The notes: generated by a model not told the origin, from the sequence alone. Numbered from the stretch's first letter, positions 43,151-53,580 are shown. The stretch: DNA of 63,387 nucleotides from Pirellula sp. (GCA_021299695.1 JAJTEK010000012.1:1-63387); one strand, 5' to 3'. Program-made: numbers and translations.

Positions 43151-45613
43151 CTAGCCGAGGAACCCGCGCAGAGCCTTACCCGTGGGGGTCGAGAGCCGGG
43201 CGATTTGCTCAGGGGGGCCGACCCCGACGATCTTTCCACCCTTGGACCCACCCTCGGGACCCAAATCGATGATCCAGTCGCAGCAAGATATCAAATCCAG
43301 TTGGTGTTCGACAACGATCACGGTGTTCCCTTTTTCCACGAGCCCGAGCAAGAGCTTAACAACACGCTCGATGTCCGCTAGATGAAGCCCCGTAGTCGGT
43401 TCATCCAACACATACAACGTCTTGCCGCTGGACTTCTTCTGGAGCTCTGTCGCCAACTTGATTCGCTGAGCTTCGCCACCGCTGAGGGTGGTCGAACGTT
43501 GTCCTAAGGTCAGGTAGCCGAGTCCGACCGATTGGAGACACTCGAGGGCATTTTGAAGATCCGGAACATTCTGAAAAAACTCAGCGGCTTGATCGATGGG
43601 CATCTCCAAGACCTCTGCGATATTTTTCTCCTTGAATCGAACCGACAGCGTCGATCGATTGAATCGCTTGGCGTTGCAGGCCGCACATGGCACATCGACC
43701 TGCTCGAGAAAACTCATCTCGAGCTTAACCCGCCCGGCCCCTGCGCAGGTGTCGCAGCGTCCATCGCCAGCATTGAAGCTGAATCGGTTGGCCTGGTAGC
43801 CCCGAATTTTCGCATCGCGGCTGGCCGCAAAGACCTTGCGCACCGAATCCCACAATCCGCAATAGGTCGCAGGTGTGCTCCGGGGCGTACGTCCGATCGG
43901 AGATTGATCGATCTCCAAGAGCCGTTCGATCGCATCGACCCCGTAGAGCCCTCGCCAATGCTCTCCGGACTTCTTCGAATCGGTGAGCCAGCCCGTGACC
44001 GCAGGGACCAACGTATCGTGAATCAAAGTACTTTTGCCACTGCCGCTGACTCCGCTGATGGCGATCAATCGACCGATAGGAAATTCGGCACTGACATCTT
44101 GAAGGTTGTTTTTGCAGACCCCTTCGAGCCGTAGCATGGGATGATTTTTCCCGACCGACCTGAGCTCGGCGGCTCGCATCCTGTAGCCCGGCGATAAGTA
44201 CTTGCCGGTGAGCGATCCGGGTGCATCGAGAATCTCATCCAAGGATCCTTGAGCTACGACCGAACCGCCCAAAGTCCCTGCACCGGGCCCCATGTCGACG
44301 ACCAGATCTGCGGCCCGCATCATCGATTCGTCATGCTCGACAACGACAATGCTGTTGCCCTTGGATTGGAGAGAACGGAGGATTCCAATAAGTCGTTCGG
44401 TATCGCGGGCATGCAGGCCGATCGAGGGTTCATCCAAGACATAGCATACGCCCGTCAGACCAGTTCCCACGCTGGTTGCCAAGCGGACGCGTTGCAATTC
44501 GCCACCGCTGAGGGTCTGACCCGGACGGTCCAGCGAGAGATACCCCAGACCGACCTGATCGAGATAGGCCAAGCGGGGGAGGATTTCCTGAAGGATTGGC
44601 AGGGCGATCTTTTGCCGCTCGGGGTCCCAGCGCAAGTCCCTTAGCCAGACTCGCAGCTCTTCGATAGTCTTGGAGGTGATTTCAGCGATCGATAGATTTT
44701 CCAAGCGGATAGCCAGCGACTCTCGCTTGAGCCGTGTGCCTTGGCATGTCGGGCATCGAATCTCTTTGGACTCTCCGATCGCCCCGTAGCCCTCGCATTT
44801 AGGGCATGCCCCGTAGGCACTGTTGAAACTGAAAGTTCTCGGTTCGATCTCGGGCAAACTGATCGAGCACCGTACGCACGCGAATCGAGTCGAGTAGAGA
44901 TGCTCTTGGTCGTCGGCCAAGGTACGGACAAGACCCGAGGTCAATTGCAAGGCACTCAGAATTGCCTTTTCAATGCGCTCTTGGCTATCTTCCCGGACCA
45001 CGATGCGATCGACGACCGCTTCGATGGTATGCTCTTTGCGGACCGCCAGTTTAGGCACTTCGTCGAGCTCAAAAAACTCTCCATCGACGCGGACTTTAAG
45101 CAGGCCGGCCTTTTCGATTTTGCTGAAGACCTCCCCATGGGCCCCTTTTCGGTCCAGGACCATCGGAGCCATGATCGTCAGTTTGGTCCCCCGGACCGAT
45201 CGCATGACGGCCCCGACAATCGCTTCGGAGGACTGCCGCAGGATTGGCTCGTTGCACTGATAGCAAGAAGGTATCGCAACGCGAGCCATCAGGAGTCTGA
45301 AGTAGTCGTAGATTTCCGTGATCGTCCCGACGGTACTCCGAGGGCTTTGAACGCCTTGCGATTGGTCGATGCTCAAGCATGGTTGCAGGCCCCGGACCGA
45401 GTCGAGTTTGGGCCGCTCCAATTGGTCGAGGAACTGACGGGTGTAGCTCGATAGACTCTGAAGGTACTGACGCTGACTCTCAGCAAAGAGGGTATCGAAG
45501 GCCAATGAACTTTTGCCACTACCGCTTACCCCAGTCAGAACGATCAACTGGCCGCGAGGCAGATCGATGTCGATGTGGCGAAGGTTGTGGGTCGCCGCGC
45601 CGCGAATCTGCAT
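43151..45613 (-). CDS. uvrA: UvrA-type excinuclease ABC subunit A, lacking the insertion domain
   Basis: An 820-residue ATPase of nucleotide excision repair, about 120 residues shorter than most UvrA. Both Walker A motifs are present (LTGVSGSGKSSLAFD and ISGVSGSGKSTLI), both ABC signatures (LSGGELQRVRL, LSGGEAQRIKL), and the UvrB-binding segment (PMVLDRKGAHGEVF, then RVDGEFFELDEVP). The first zinc module CVRC/CPKC is followed after only about a dozen residues by CPTCQGTRL, so the insertion domain that normally lies between them is missing. The later zinc module (CDTC/CAAC) is kept. I start at 45613 (MQIRGAATHNL), the usual family start, ten bases past the upstream stop; in-frame starts further up overlap that gene. 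Confidence 0.9.
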   Translation of the reverse strand: MQIRGAATHNLRHIDIDLPRGQLIVLTGVSGSGKSSLAFDTLFAESQRQYLQSLSSYTRQFLDQLERPKLDSVRGLQPCLSIDQSQGVQSPRSTVGTITEIYDYFRLLMARVAIPSCYQCNEPILRQSSEAIVGAVMRSVRGTKLTIMAPMVLDRKGAHGEVFSKIEKAGLLKVRVDGEFFELDEVPKLAVRKEHTIEAVVDRIVVREDSQERIEKAILSALQLTSGLVRTLADDQEHLYSTRFACVRCSISLPEIEPRTFSFNSAYGACPKCEGYGAIGESKEIRCPTCQGTRLKRESLAIRLENLSIAEITSKTIEELRVWLRDLRWDPERQKIALPILQEILPRLAYLDQVGLGYLSLDRPGQTLSGGELQRVRLATSVGTGLTGVCYVLDEPSIGLHARDTERLIGILRSLQSKGNSIVVVEHDESMMRAADLVVDMGPGAGTLGGSVVAQGSLDEILDAPGSLTGKYLSPGYRMRAAELRSVGKNHPMLRLEGVCKNNLQDVSAEFPIGRLIAISGVSGSGKSTLIHDTLVPAVTGWLTDSKKSGEHWRGLYGVDAIERLLEIDQSPIGRTPRSTPATYCGLWDSVRKVFAASRDAKIRGYQANRFSFNAGDGRCDTCAGAGRVKLEMSFLEQVDVPCAACNAKRFNRSTLSVRFKEKNIAEVLEMPIDQAAEFFQNVPDLQNALECLQSVGLGYLTLGQRSTTLSGGEAQRIKLATELQKKSSGKTLYVLDEPTTGLHLADIERVVKLLLGLVEKGNTVIVVEHQLDLISCCDWIIDLGPEGGSKGGKIVGVGPPEQIARLSTPTGKALRGFLG

Positions 45614-45623
45614 CGTCGGAAGA

Positions 45624-47018
45624 CTATTCCCTGTCTTGGGTTTCGCGGATGGGGCCATCGGCATGTTCGTTCTTAAAGTAGGTCGCGTTGTAGCCGAGTT
45701 CTTGAAGCTTCTTTTGAAACGCCTCCTTGGCATGCTCCTCGCCATGGACGAGTCGAATCTCTTTCGGGGGAGTCGCGATGCCTTGGACAAACTGGATCAG
45801 ATCCAATTGGTCGGCGTGGGCGGAGTATCCGCTAAGGGTATGCGTTTTGGCTCGAACTGGGAATTCCTTATGGTCGATATGGACCGAGCACTTGCCCAAT
45901 TCGCAGTTTTGGATCGCTCGACCCGTCGTTCCATTGGCTTGGTATCCGACAAAAACGATGTCGGTGTTGGGACGATGGAGGAAGGCCTTGAGATACTCCA
46001 TGATGCGGCCTCCGGTGCACATGCCACTACCTGCGATGACGATCGCAGGTTTCCCTGAGCGTTTGAGGTACTCAAGATTTCCTCTGGACTCTCCACCCCG
46101 ATCGATCTCGATCAGATTATCAAAGACAAACGGCTGGCTGTCGACGGTGAGCACCTCTCGGGCTTCCTGGCTCCAATAAGGTTCCATCTGCTCGTAGATA
46201 TCGGTCAACTTGATCGCCAAGGGGGAGTCGACGATGATGTCGTATGCACTCAGGGCCGAGCTTCCGTGTCTCTTGCCGATCCCTTCGATGATTTGATTCA
46301 ACTCAAAAAGTATTTCTTGGGTCCGCCCAAGGCTAAAAGCAGGAATTAATGTCACGCCACGATTTTCAAGCGACTCGAGCAAGATCGCCTCGAGCCGTTC
46401 CATGCGAGTCTCGCGGCCCTCGTGAATACGATCTCCATAAGTGCTCTCGAGAACGAGGATATCGGCTCGCTCGGGAGAAACCGGAGGTTTGAGGATCGGC
46501 GTGCAACGCGAGCCGATGTCTCCACTAAAACAGATCCACATGTCCTTGTTGCGGACTTCAATCACCGCCGCCCCAAGGATATGGCCCGCGGTCGAAAAAC
46601 GAAATTCCGCGTTGCCAGGCAAACTCTGCCATTTCCCATAGGAGACCGGTTGGATCAAATCAGTGATCGACTTGAGCAAACTCCCAATCACCTTTTGGTT
46701 GCGAGTCATCCCGAGACGAATCGCATCCTCGAGCATCACCGGTAGGAACTTGGCCGTCGGAGGAGTGCAGTAGATCGGACGGTGGAAACCGGCTTCGATC
46801 AAATAAGGAATCCGTCCGATGTGGTCGATGTGCACGTGGGTGAGCAACAACGCGTCGATTCCATCGAGCGGAAAATCGATTTGTGGAGAACTCCTACGCT
46901 TCGCGTCGGCTCCCTGAAAAGACCCACAATCGATCAAAATCGACCGCGAATGATTCAAATGGAGCTGGTGGCACGAGCCGGTGACACCCAAGTACCCGCC
47001 GTGATGAACGATTTCCAT
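45624..47018 (-). CDS. Metallo-beta-lactamase/beta-CASP RNA-processing nuclease
   Basis: A 464-residue MBL-fold protein of the CPSF/RNase type with the beta-CASP region. The zinc site is in LLTHVHIDHIGRIPYL (HxHxDH) with further ligands in STAGHILGAAVIEV and CFSGDIG; the beta-CASP part holds VLESTYGDRIHEG, PAFSLGRTQEILFEL and the final SGYSAHADQLDLIQF. It should act on RNA in the cytoplasm. It heads the minus-strand set that continues with uvrA, recO, bamD, lptE and lspA, separated by about 85 bases from dedA. Confidence 0.92.
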   Translation of the reverse strand: MEIVHHGGYLGVTGSCHQLHLNHSRSILIDCGSFQGADAKRRSSPQIDFPLDGIDALLLTHVHIDHIGRIPYLIEAGFHRPIYCTPPTAKFLPVMLEDAIRLGMTRNQKVIGSLLKSITDLIQPVSYGKWQSLPGNAEFRFSTAGHILGAAVIEVRNKDMWICFSGDIGSRCTPILKPPVSPERADILVLESTYGDRIHEGRETRMERLEAILLESLENRGVTLIPAFSLGRTQEILFELNQIIEGIGKRHGSSALSAYDIIVDSPLAIKLTDIYEQMEPYWSQEAREVLTVDSQPFVFDNLIEIDRGGESRGNLEYLKRSGKPAIVIAGSGMCTGGRIMEYLKAFLHRPNTDIVFVGYQANGTTGRAIQNCELGKCSVHIDHKEFPVRAKTHTLSGYSAHADQLDLIQFVQGIATPPKEIRLVHGEEHAKEAFQKKLQELGYNATYFKNEHADGPIRETQDRE

Positions 47019-47103
47019 GGAAGAGGTTTCTCCTGTGAACGATCCTGCCAGAGCACAAGCTGGAAGTATACCACCCGATTCGACGGTATCGAAAGGACCG
47101 AGA

Positions 47104-47781
47104 TCAAGTCCCCAAGGAGTCAGACTCCAAGGACCTTCGACGCCTCTCCTGCCAAAGCTCCCAGACGATCGGGATGACGCTCAAGAGGATAATACCGATG
47201 GTCACGAGGAAAAAGTTCTTCTGAATCCAAACCACCTTGGCCAACAAGTATCCGGCGAAAAGAAACAGCGTCACCCAAACGACCCCGCCGGTGATATTGT
47301 AAAACCAAAACTTGAAAAAATTCATCTTGCCAATCCCCGCGACAAATGGGGCAAAGGTCCGGACAATCGGGACAAATCGAGCCAAAATGATAGTTTTCGC
47401 CCCGTAGCGATCATAAAACCGCTGAGCTCGATCCAAATGCTCGCGATGAAACCACCTGGAACTCTCGCTCCGGAAAACCTGCGGACCGACCTTGTACCCA
47501 ATCCAGTAGTTGACCGCATCTCCCAAGATCGCAGCGACGATGAGCAAGGGCCAAAGAACCCAAATACACATCGGACTACCCTCGATCGCGCAGAGCGATC
47601 CGGCAGCAAAAAGTAATGAATCCCCAGGGAGAAACGGCAAAACCACCAGTCCCGTCTCACAAAACACGATCAGAAACAGAATCGTGTAGAGCCACGGAGC
47701 ACCGACGACGTCCATCAATTCCCGCAAATGCTTGTCGACATGCAAAATCCAGTCGATCCATTGTCGCATGCCCAGACTCAC
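47104..47781 (-). CDS. DedA family membrane protein
   Basis: A 225-residue polytopic protein of the DedA/SNARE-associated family, linked to lipid flipping and envelope stress. Motifs seen are FCETGLVVLPFLPGDSLLF near residue 40, VNYWIGYKVG, and FYDRYGAKTIILARFVPIVRTFAPFVAGIGKM near 120-150, the family's conserved half-helix pair. An ATG four codons in (47769) is an alternative start. It is divergent from fusA. Confidence 0.93.
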   Translation of the reverse strand: MSLGMRQWIDWILHVDKHLRELMDVVGAPWLYTILFLIVFCETGLVVLPFLPGDSLLFAAGSLCAIEGSPMCIWVLWPLLIVAAILGDAVNYWIGYKVGPQVFRSESSRWFHREHLDRAQRFYDRYGAKTIILARFVPIVRTFAPFVAGIGKMNFFKFWFYNITGGVVWVTLFLFAGYLLAKVVWIQKNFFLVTIGIILLSVIPIVWELWQERRRRSLESDSLGT

Positions 47782-47961
47782 AAAAATGGGGGGTATTCGG
47801 AGGAGTTAAGTTCTTCAACGGCAGCATTTTAGTTCGCTCGATGCACTCGAGTAACCCTCGATTTGGTCTTTTCCTAAACCGGGAGTTCTGTAAACTCTTC
47901 TCTCGTCAATTACTAGGAAATGACGGACTTTTTCGTTTTCTGCGGGTGAATTAAGAAGACT

Positions 47962-50055
47962 ATGGACCTAACCAAATTACGCAACATCGGTATCAGCGCT
48001 CACATCGACTCGGGAAAAACCACCCTCAGCGAACGAATCCTGTTCTATGCAGGTCGGATCCATAAAATCGAAGAAGTCAAAGGCGGTGGCGACGGTGCGA
48101 CGATGGATTACATGGAACTCGAGAAGGAACGGGGTATCACCATCACCTCGGCAGCCACTCAGTTGCTCTGGCACGATAACGTGATCAACCTGATCGATAC
48201 CCCAGGACACGTCGACTTTACGATCGAAGTCGAACGCTCCTTGCGAGTTCTCGACGGCGCGGTGTTGGTCCTCTGCTCCGTCGGTGGCGTTCAGAGCCAA
48301 TCCTTGACGGTCGATCGACAAATGCGTCGCTACAAGGTTCCACGCCTAGCGTTCGTCAACAAAATGGACCGCACCGGTGCGGACGCTTACCGCGTCGCCC
48401 AACAGGTTCGCGACAAACTCAACGCCAACGCCATCATGATGCAAATCCCCATCGGCGCCGGTGAAACCTTCGACGGGGTTATCGATCTGCCCACCATGAA
48501 AGCCTTTTACTTCGATGGCAAGGACGGGGAAGAAGTTCGAGAAGAGGAAATCCCATCCGATTACCTCGCCAAGGCCAAGGAAATGCGCCAAAAGATGCTC
48601 GACGGCCTGTCCGACTTCAACGAAGAACTCGTCGAACTGCTGTTCAACGAACAAGAAGTCCCCGTCGATCTGATCTACAAAGCCTGCAAAGATGCGACCC
48701 AAGCGCTCAAGATCACTCCGGTTTTCTGCGGATCTGCCTACAAAAACAAAGGTGTTCAACTCCTTCTCGATGCCGTTCTGCGCTACCTGCCAAGCCCCCT
48801 TGAACGAGAAATCTCGGCCCGCAAAGTCGGTAACGAAGACGAAAAACTCACCCTCAAACCCGATCCAGAACTCCCATTCGTCGGCATGGCCTTCAAAATC
48901 GTCGAAGACCCATTCGGTCAGCTGACCTTCATGCGGATCTACCAAGGCAAAATCGCCAAAGGTGAGATGTACATCAACCAACGGACCAGCAAAAAAGAAC
49001 GCTTCAGCCGAATCGTTCGCATGCATGCCGACAAACGCGAAGAAATCGATATCGCAGAAGCCGGCGATATCGTCGCTATCATGGGCATCGATTGCGCTAG
49101 TGGAGAAACCTACAGCAACGAACGGGACTTCTGCACCCTCGAAAGCATGTACGTCCCCGAACCGGTCATCCGAGTCGCTGTGACGCCCGCCAGCCGCGCT
49201 GATGCCGACAAAATGGGCAAAGCACTCGCTCGCTTCCGAAAAGAAGATCCCACGTTCCAAATCTTCAACGACGAAGAAACCAGCGAAACGATCATCTGCG
49301 GGATGGGTGAACTCCACCTCGATATCTACGTCGAACGCATGCGACGTGAATACAAAGTTGAAGTCCAAGTCGGGGCCCCCAAAGTTAGCTACCGCGAAAC
49401 TCCCGGCCAGGCCCAGGAATTCAACTACAAACACAAGAAACAAACCGGTGGATCCGGACAATTTGCCCACATCGTCGGCAAACTCTCCCCCATGGACCCC
49501 GAAGGAGAAACGACCTTCGTTTTCGAAGACCACGTCACCGGTGGACGTATCCCCAAACAGTTCATCCCGCCTGTGGAAAAAGGCTTCCGCGACTCGATGT
49601 TCAAAGGCCCGCTTGCAGAGTTCCCCGTTGTAGGGGTGAAAATCGATCTCGAAGACGGTAGCTACCACGACGTCGACTCGAGCGAAAGGGCCTTCTACAT
49701 CGCCGCCTGCGATTGCTTCCGCGAAACCATGCGGGCCTCAAGCCCCATGCTCCTCGAACCGATCATGAAATGCGATATCGAATGCCCCGAAAACGACCAA
49801 GGTTCGGTCGTAGGTGACGTCATCTCCCGACGCGGCCTGGTCAATAATACCGATGCCCGAGATGGTGTCTCCTACATCACCGCAGAAGTCCCGCTGGCAA
49901 ACACCTTCGGTTATGCCACCGACCTGCGAAGCATGACCAAGGGCCAAGGTACCTTTGCCATGGAACTGGCCCGATACTCGGCCGTTCCACGAAGCCTTCA
50001 AGATGACATCATCAACGAACGCAAAAAGCAACTGGCCCAAAGAGCGAAAGCCTAA
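47962..50055 (+). CDS. fusA: Elongation factor G (mitochondrial/spirochaete/planctomycete type)
   Basis: A 697-residue GTPase that drives ribosomal translocation. G1 is AHIDSGKTTLSERILFYAGR, switch I contains MELEKERGITITSAA, G3 is DTPGHVDFT and G4 is NKMD; domains II-V follow normally. Ser and Leu in HIDSGKTTL where classic bacterial EF-G has HIDAGKTTT, and the Tyr in MDYMELEKERG, match the mitochondrial EF-G1-like or spdEFG1 group known from spirochaetes and planctomycetes. AAGAAG precedes the ATG. A second EF-G is common in such genomes but is not in this window. Confidence 0.97.
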   Translation: MDLTKLRNIGISAHIDSGKTTLSERILFYAGRIHKIEEVKGGGDGATMDYMELEKERGITITSAATQLLWHDNVINLIDTPGHVDFTIEVERSLRVLDGAVLVLCSVGGVQSQSLTVDRQMRRYKVPRLAFVNKMDRTGADAYRVAQQVRDKLNANAIMMQIPIGAGETFDGVIDLPTMKAFYFDGKDGEEVREEEIPSDYLAKAKEMRQKMLDGLSDFNEELVELLFNEQEVPVDLIYKACKDATQALKITPVFCGSAYKNKGVQLLLDAVLRYLPSPLEREISARKVGNEDEKLTLKPDPELPFVGMAFKIVEDPFGQLTFMRIYQGKIAKGEMYINQRTSKKERFSRIVRMHADKREEIDIAEAGDIVAIMGIDCASGETYSNERDFCTLESMYVPEPVIRVAVTPASRADADKMGKALARFRKEDPTFQIFNDEETSETIICGMGELHLDIYVERMRREYKVEVQVGAPKVSYRETPGQAQEFNYKHKKQTGGSGQFAHIVGKLSPMDPEGETTFVFEDHVTGGRIPKQFIPPVEKGFRDSMFKGPLAEFPVVGVKIDLEDGSYHDVDSSERAFYIAACDCFRETMRASSPMLLEPIMKCDIECPENDQGSVVGDVISRRGLVNNTDARDGVSYITAEVPLANTFGYATDLRSMTKGQGTFAMELARYSAVPRSLQDDIINERKKQLAQRAKA

Positions 50056-50101
50056 TCCCCCGTTTGCTCGCAATCACCACCGCCCATTCCATCAAACCAC
50101 G

Positions 50102-50138
50102 AAAGACGCAAGCCCAAGGGCCTGCGTCTTTTTTTTTC
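50102..50138 (+). terminator. Rho-independent terminator of fusA
   Basis: AAAGACGCA (50102-50110) pairs with TGCGTCTTT (50123-50131), GCCC with GGGC inside it, and the stem is followed by a run of T. It lies about 45 bases after the fusA stop, ahead of cysD. Confidence 0.9.
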
Positions 50139-50302
50139 AGGCCCATCCTCCCATCGACTCACACCCATCGAGGAAATCCACAAGCTTGGACAATCCTCCG
50201 TCGAGAGCAGGTTTTTGCCCCCAGATCCGTTGACCTAGCGACCAAGAATTCAGTAAAAACGATTCGCCATGGACATCCGCCATCAGTGAGCAACCAACAC
50301 CC

Positions 50303-51214
50303 ATGAATTCCTACAACCTGACCCACCTAAAACAACTCGAATCCGAAAGCATCCACGTCATCCGCGAAGTGGCTGCCGAATTCAAAAAGCCCGTCATGCT
50401 TTACTCCATCGGTAAAGACTCGGCCGTCATGACCCACCTGGCACTCAAAGCCTTCTACCCAGGCAAGCCACCCTTTCCTTTCCTCCACGTCGATACAACC
50501 TGGAAATTCCGTGAGATGATCGCGTTTCGCGACTCCTACGTAAAAAACCAACTCGGAATCGAACTAATCGTCAACATCAATCACGAAGGCCTCAAACTCG
50601 GTATCGATCCCTTCGAAAACAGCGATAAACACACCGAGGTGATGAAGACCGATTCTCTCAAAGCCTCCTTGTCCAAATACGGCTTCGATGCGGCTTTCGG
50701 CGGTGCAAGACGCGATGAAGAAAAGTCCCGAGCCAAAGAACGTGTGTTCTCCTTCCGAGATAAATTCCATCGATGGGACCCCAAGAACCAACGACCCGAA
50801 CTGTGGAACCTCTACAACTGCCGTGTCAACCCACAAGAGAGCATCCGCGTGTTCCCCTTGTCGAACTGGACCGAATTGGACGTCTGGCAATACATCTACC
50901 TAGAAAACATCCCACTTCCCGATCTTTACTTGGCCAAACTACGACCCGTCGTCGAACGCAACGGGGTCTTGATCAGCCCCAATGACGATCGATTCAAACT
51001 CCGCGAAGGCGAAGTGATCGAACACAAAATGGTACGCTTCCGGACCCTCGGATGCTGGCCCCTGACAGGAGCTGTGGAATCCAATGCAACCACCCTGCCA
51101 GAGATCATCCAAGAAATGCTCCTGACGAAAACCTCCGAAAGACAAGGCCGCGTGATCGACAAAGACGGTGGCGGTGCCGGTATGGAAATGAAAAAGATGC
51201 AAGGATACTTCTAA
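50303..51214 (+). CDS. cysD: Sulfate adenylyltransferase subunit 2
   Basis: A 303-residue ATP pyrophosphatase subunit that makes adenosine 5'-phosphosulfate from sulfate and ATP. The PP-loop is [11 protein letters not shown] near residue 37, with [37 protein letters not shown] and [14 protein letters not shown] as further family marks. It works with CysN, whose gene starts one base after this stop. Confidence 0.97.
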   Translation: MNSYNLTHLKQLESESIHVIREVAAEFKKPVMLYSIGKDSAVMTHLALKAFYPGKPPFPFLHVDTTWKFREMIAFRDSYVKNQLGIELIVNINHEGLKLGIDPFENSDKHTEVMKTDSLKASLSKYGFDAAFGGARRDEEKSRAKERVFSFRDKFHRWDPKNQRPELWNLYNCRVNPQESIRVFPLSNWTELDVWQYIYLENIPLPDLYLAKLRPVVERNGVLISPNDDRFKLREGEVIEHKMVRFRTLGCWPLTGAVESNATTLPEIIQEMLLTKTSERQGRVIDKDGGGAGMEMKKMQGYF

Positions 51215-51215
51215 G

Positions 51216-53153
51216 ATGTCCCACCAAAGTGAACTGATCGCCAAGGATATCTTGGCTTACCTCGAACAACACGAACGCAAAGAACTTCTGCGATTCATCA
51301 CCTGCGGCAGCGTAGACGACGGAAAGAGCACCCTGATCGGTAGGCTCCTTTACGACAGCAAAATGATCTACGAGGATCAGCTAGCCCAACTCGAAAACGA
51401 AAGCAAAGTCCACGGCACAACCGGAGGTAAATTCGATCCGGCCCTAGTGACCGATGGACTCAGAGCCGAACGCGAACAGGGCATCACCATCGATGTGGCC
51501 TACCGGTATTTCTCTACGGCCAAACGAAAATTCATCATCGCCGATACCCCAGGCCATGAACAATACACACGCAATATGGCCACCGGCGCCTCGACAGCCG
51601 ATCTTGCGATCATTCTTATCGACGCTAGACACGGTGTTCTGACCCAAACCAAACGACACAGCTTCATCGTCTCGCTGCTGGGGATTCGACACGTCGTTGT
51701 GACCATCAATAAAATGGACCTGGTCAACTATAGCCAAGCTCGATTCGATGAGATTTGCGAAGACTACAAGCAGTTCGTCTCCAGACTCGACCTGCCCGAT
51801 CTGCACTTCATTCCCCTGGCTGCTCTCCACGGCGAAAACGTCGTCGACCCAAGCCCCAATATGCCTTGGTACCGTGGCAATACCCTGATGAACTTCCTCG
51901 AGTCGGTCTACATCGGCTCGGATCGAAACCTCGAAGACTTCCGACTCCCTATCCAGTACGTCAATCGCCCTAACCTGGACTTCCGTGGCTTCTGCGGAAC
52001 CATCGCCTCGGGTATCCTTCGCAAAGGCGACGAAATCATGGTCCTGCCATCGAAGCGGACCAGTCGCGTCAAACGTCTTGTCACCCAAGATGGGGATTTA
52101 GACGAAGCCTTCTGCCCCCAATCGATCACCGTGGTACTCGACGACGAAGTCGATTGCTCACGCGGCGATATGATCGTTCGACCAGGGAACGTGCCCAAAT
52201 CCTCAAATCAATTCGATGCGACCATCGTTTGGCTTAACGCCGATGCCCTCCTGCCAGGCAAGTCCTATCTGTTCAAACACACCTCGCAGACCATCCCCGG
52301 CCAAATCGATTCGCTCCGTTACCGAGTCGATGTCAATACACTCCACCGCTCTCCGGCACCCGAACTGCAACTGAACGAAATCGGACGCTGCTCGATCACC
52401 CTGAGCCAATCGATCTATTTCGACGCCTACAAACGAAATCGATCCACCGGGGCCTTCATCATCATCGATCGACTCACCAATGCAACCGTCGGTGCGGGCA
52501 TGATCACCGACCGAGATACCGCTAGACCCAAAGCAGCTTGGGAATCCACCGAACAAGACTCTTCAAAAACCGAGTCGATGACCGAGGTCAACACCCAAGA
52601 ACGCTCGGCTCGGTTCGGTCAATCTCCCGCGACGATTCTCTTCACAGGACTTACAGGAACCGGAAAATCAACCATCGCACGCGCCGTCGAACGCGCCTTG
52701 TTCGACCAAGGCCGCGCGGTCATGGTCCTCGACGGTGAAAAAATGCGAAACGGGGTCAACCAAGACCTCGGATACTCCATCGAAGATCGAAGCGAAAACC
52801 TCCGACGATCAGCACACATCGCTCGTATCATGAACGATGCCGGGTTGATCTGCCTAGCCGCTTTCGTCGCACCGAGCGAATCGATCCGCGCTCGCGTCGC
52901 AGAACTCGTCGGCAAAGACAAATTCTTCGTCGTCCACCTGACGGCCGATGAACCAATCCGAATCGCTCGCGACTCCAAAGGTCACTACGCCAAAGCTCAA
53001 GCCGGTGTGCTACCGAACTTCCCAGGTGTCAGCGCCCTGTACGAAGCCCCCGAAAAAGCAGACCTAGTCGTCGACTCAGGAAAACATCCCCTCGAGTCCT
53101 GCGTTCAACAGGTCCTCGAACTCCTGACCCGTCGCGGTGTGATCAAGAACTAA
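51216..53153 (+). CDS. cysNC: Bifunctional sulfate adenylyltransferase subunit 1/APS kinase
   Basis: A 645-residue fusion. Residues about 20-440 are the CysN GTPase ([39 protein letters not shown]), which energises CysD. Residues about 465-645 are APS kinase CysC ([14 protein letters not shown], then [18 protein letters not shown] and [20 protein letters not shown]), giving PAPS. With CysD it supplies activated sulfate. No PAPS reductase or sulfite reductase is nearby, so the PAPS may serve sulfation of glycans or be used elsewhere for assimilation. The stop shares four bases with the convergent gene. Confidence 0.96.
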   Translation: MSHQSELIAKDILAYLEQHERKELLRFITCGSVDDGKSTLIGRLLYDSKMIYEDQLAQLENESKVHGTTGGKFDPALVTDGLRAEREQGITIDVAYRYFSTAKRKFIIADTPGHEQYTRNMATGASTADLAIILIDARHGVLTQTKRHSFIVSLLGIRHVVVTINKMDLVNYSQARFDEICEDYKQFVSRLDLPDLHFIPLAALHGENVVDPSPNMPWYRGNTLMNFLESVYIGSDRNLEDFRLPIQYVNRPNLDFRGFCGTIASGILRKGDEIMVLPSKRTSRVKRLVTQDGDLDEAFCPQSITVVLDDEVDCSRGDMIVRPGNVPKSSNQFDATIVWLNADALLPGKSYLFKHTSQTIPGQIDSLRYRVDVNTLHRSPAPELQLNEIGRCSITLSQSIYFDAYKRNRSTGAFIIIDRLTNATVGAGMITDRDTARPKAAWESTEQDSSKTESMTEVNTQERSARFGQSPATILFTGLTGTGKSTIARAVERALFDQGRAVMVLDGEKMRNGVNQDLGYSIEDRSENLRRSAHIARIMNDAGLICLAAFVAPSESIRARVAELVGKDKFFVVHLTADEPIRIARDSKGHYAKAQAGVLPNFPGVSALYEAPEKADLVVDSGKHPLESCVQQVLELLTRRGVIKN

Positions 53154-53572
53154 GTCCCTGCAAAGCCCTGTAGTACCCGAACCATGTCCCGATCGAACTG
53201 GCCTCGGGTCAACACCACATCGAGTCCCAACTCCGTGGCCGTATCGAGCCGGTCGGCCTGGACGTGCGCTCCATAACCGAGCCACTTGGACGTCGGCCAT
53301 ATCCGCCGGCCCGAGGCAAGCACCTCCTCTAAATCAAGATTCGCAAGCCCCAAGTCCACTACGATCAATCTCGGAACACCAGCTATCGATGGAGCACCTA
53401 CCGAAGCACCACCGAGAACCTTGGGGTTTCGAATCACCCCGAGCGACATTCCCGATTGCTTACAAGCCGAGGAAATCTTCGATTGAAACATCAAATCATT
53501 GCCGATGAAAAGTACGCTCGCTTGTCCCGCAGCCTCTGGCACTTTGCTCTCTTGCGATTTATCAGGTTCCAT
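53150..53572 (-). CDS. Degenerate response-regulator receiver-like protein
   Basis: A 140-residue protein with a fold pattern like CheY receivers: [14 protein letters not shown] (first strand and acid pair, reduced to Asn-Asp), [17 protein letters not shown] with Asp73 at the phosphorylation position, and VVLTRGQF at the last strand, where the conserved Lys is replaced (Thr-Arg). The loss of the acidic pair and of Lys suggests it may bind a partner without normal phosphotransfer. No histidine kinase is nearby. It is the last gene of the minus-strand group with the PTPS and MazG proteins. Confidence 0.65.
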   Translation of the reverse strand: MEPDKSQESKVPEAAGQASVLFIGNDLMFQSKISSACKQSGMSLGVIRNPKVLGGASVGAPSIAGVPRLIVVDLGLANLDLEEVLASGRRIWPTSKWLGYGAHVQADRLDTATELGLDVVLTRGQFDRDMVRVLQGFAGT

Positions 53573-53580
53573 CGTCGGTC

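Noticed and set aside
48346-49668. 440-codon open frame antisense to fusA
   Set aside because: It is the mirror of biased codons in a highly conserved gene; product Phe/Asp/Gly-rich without domain.
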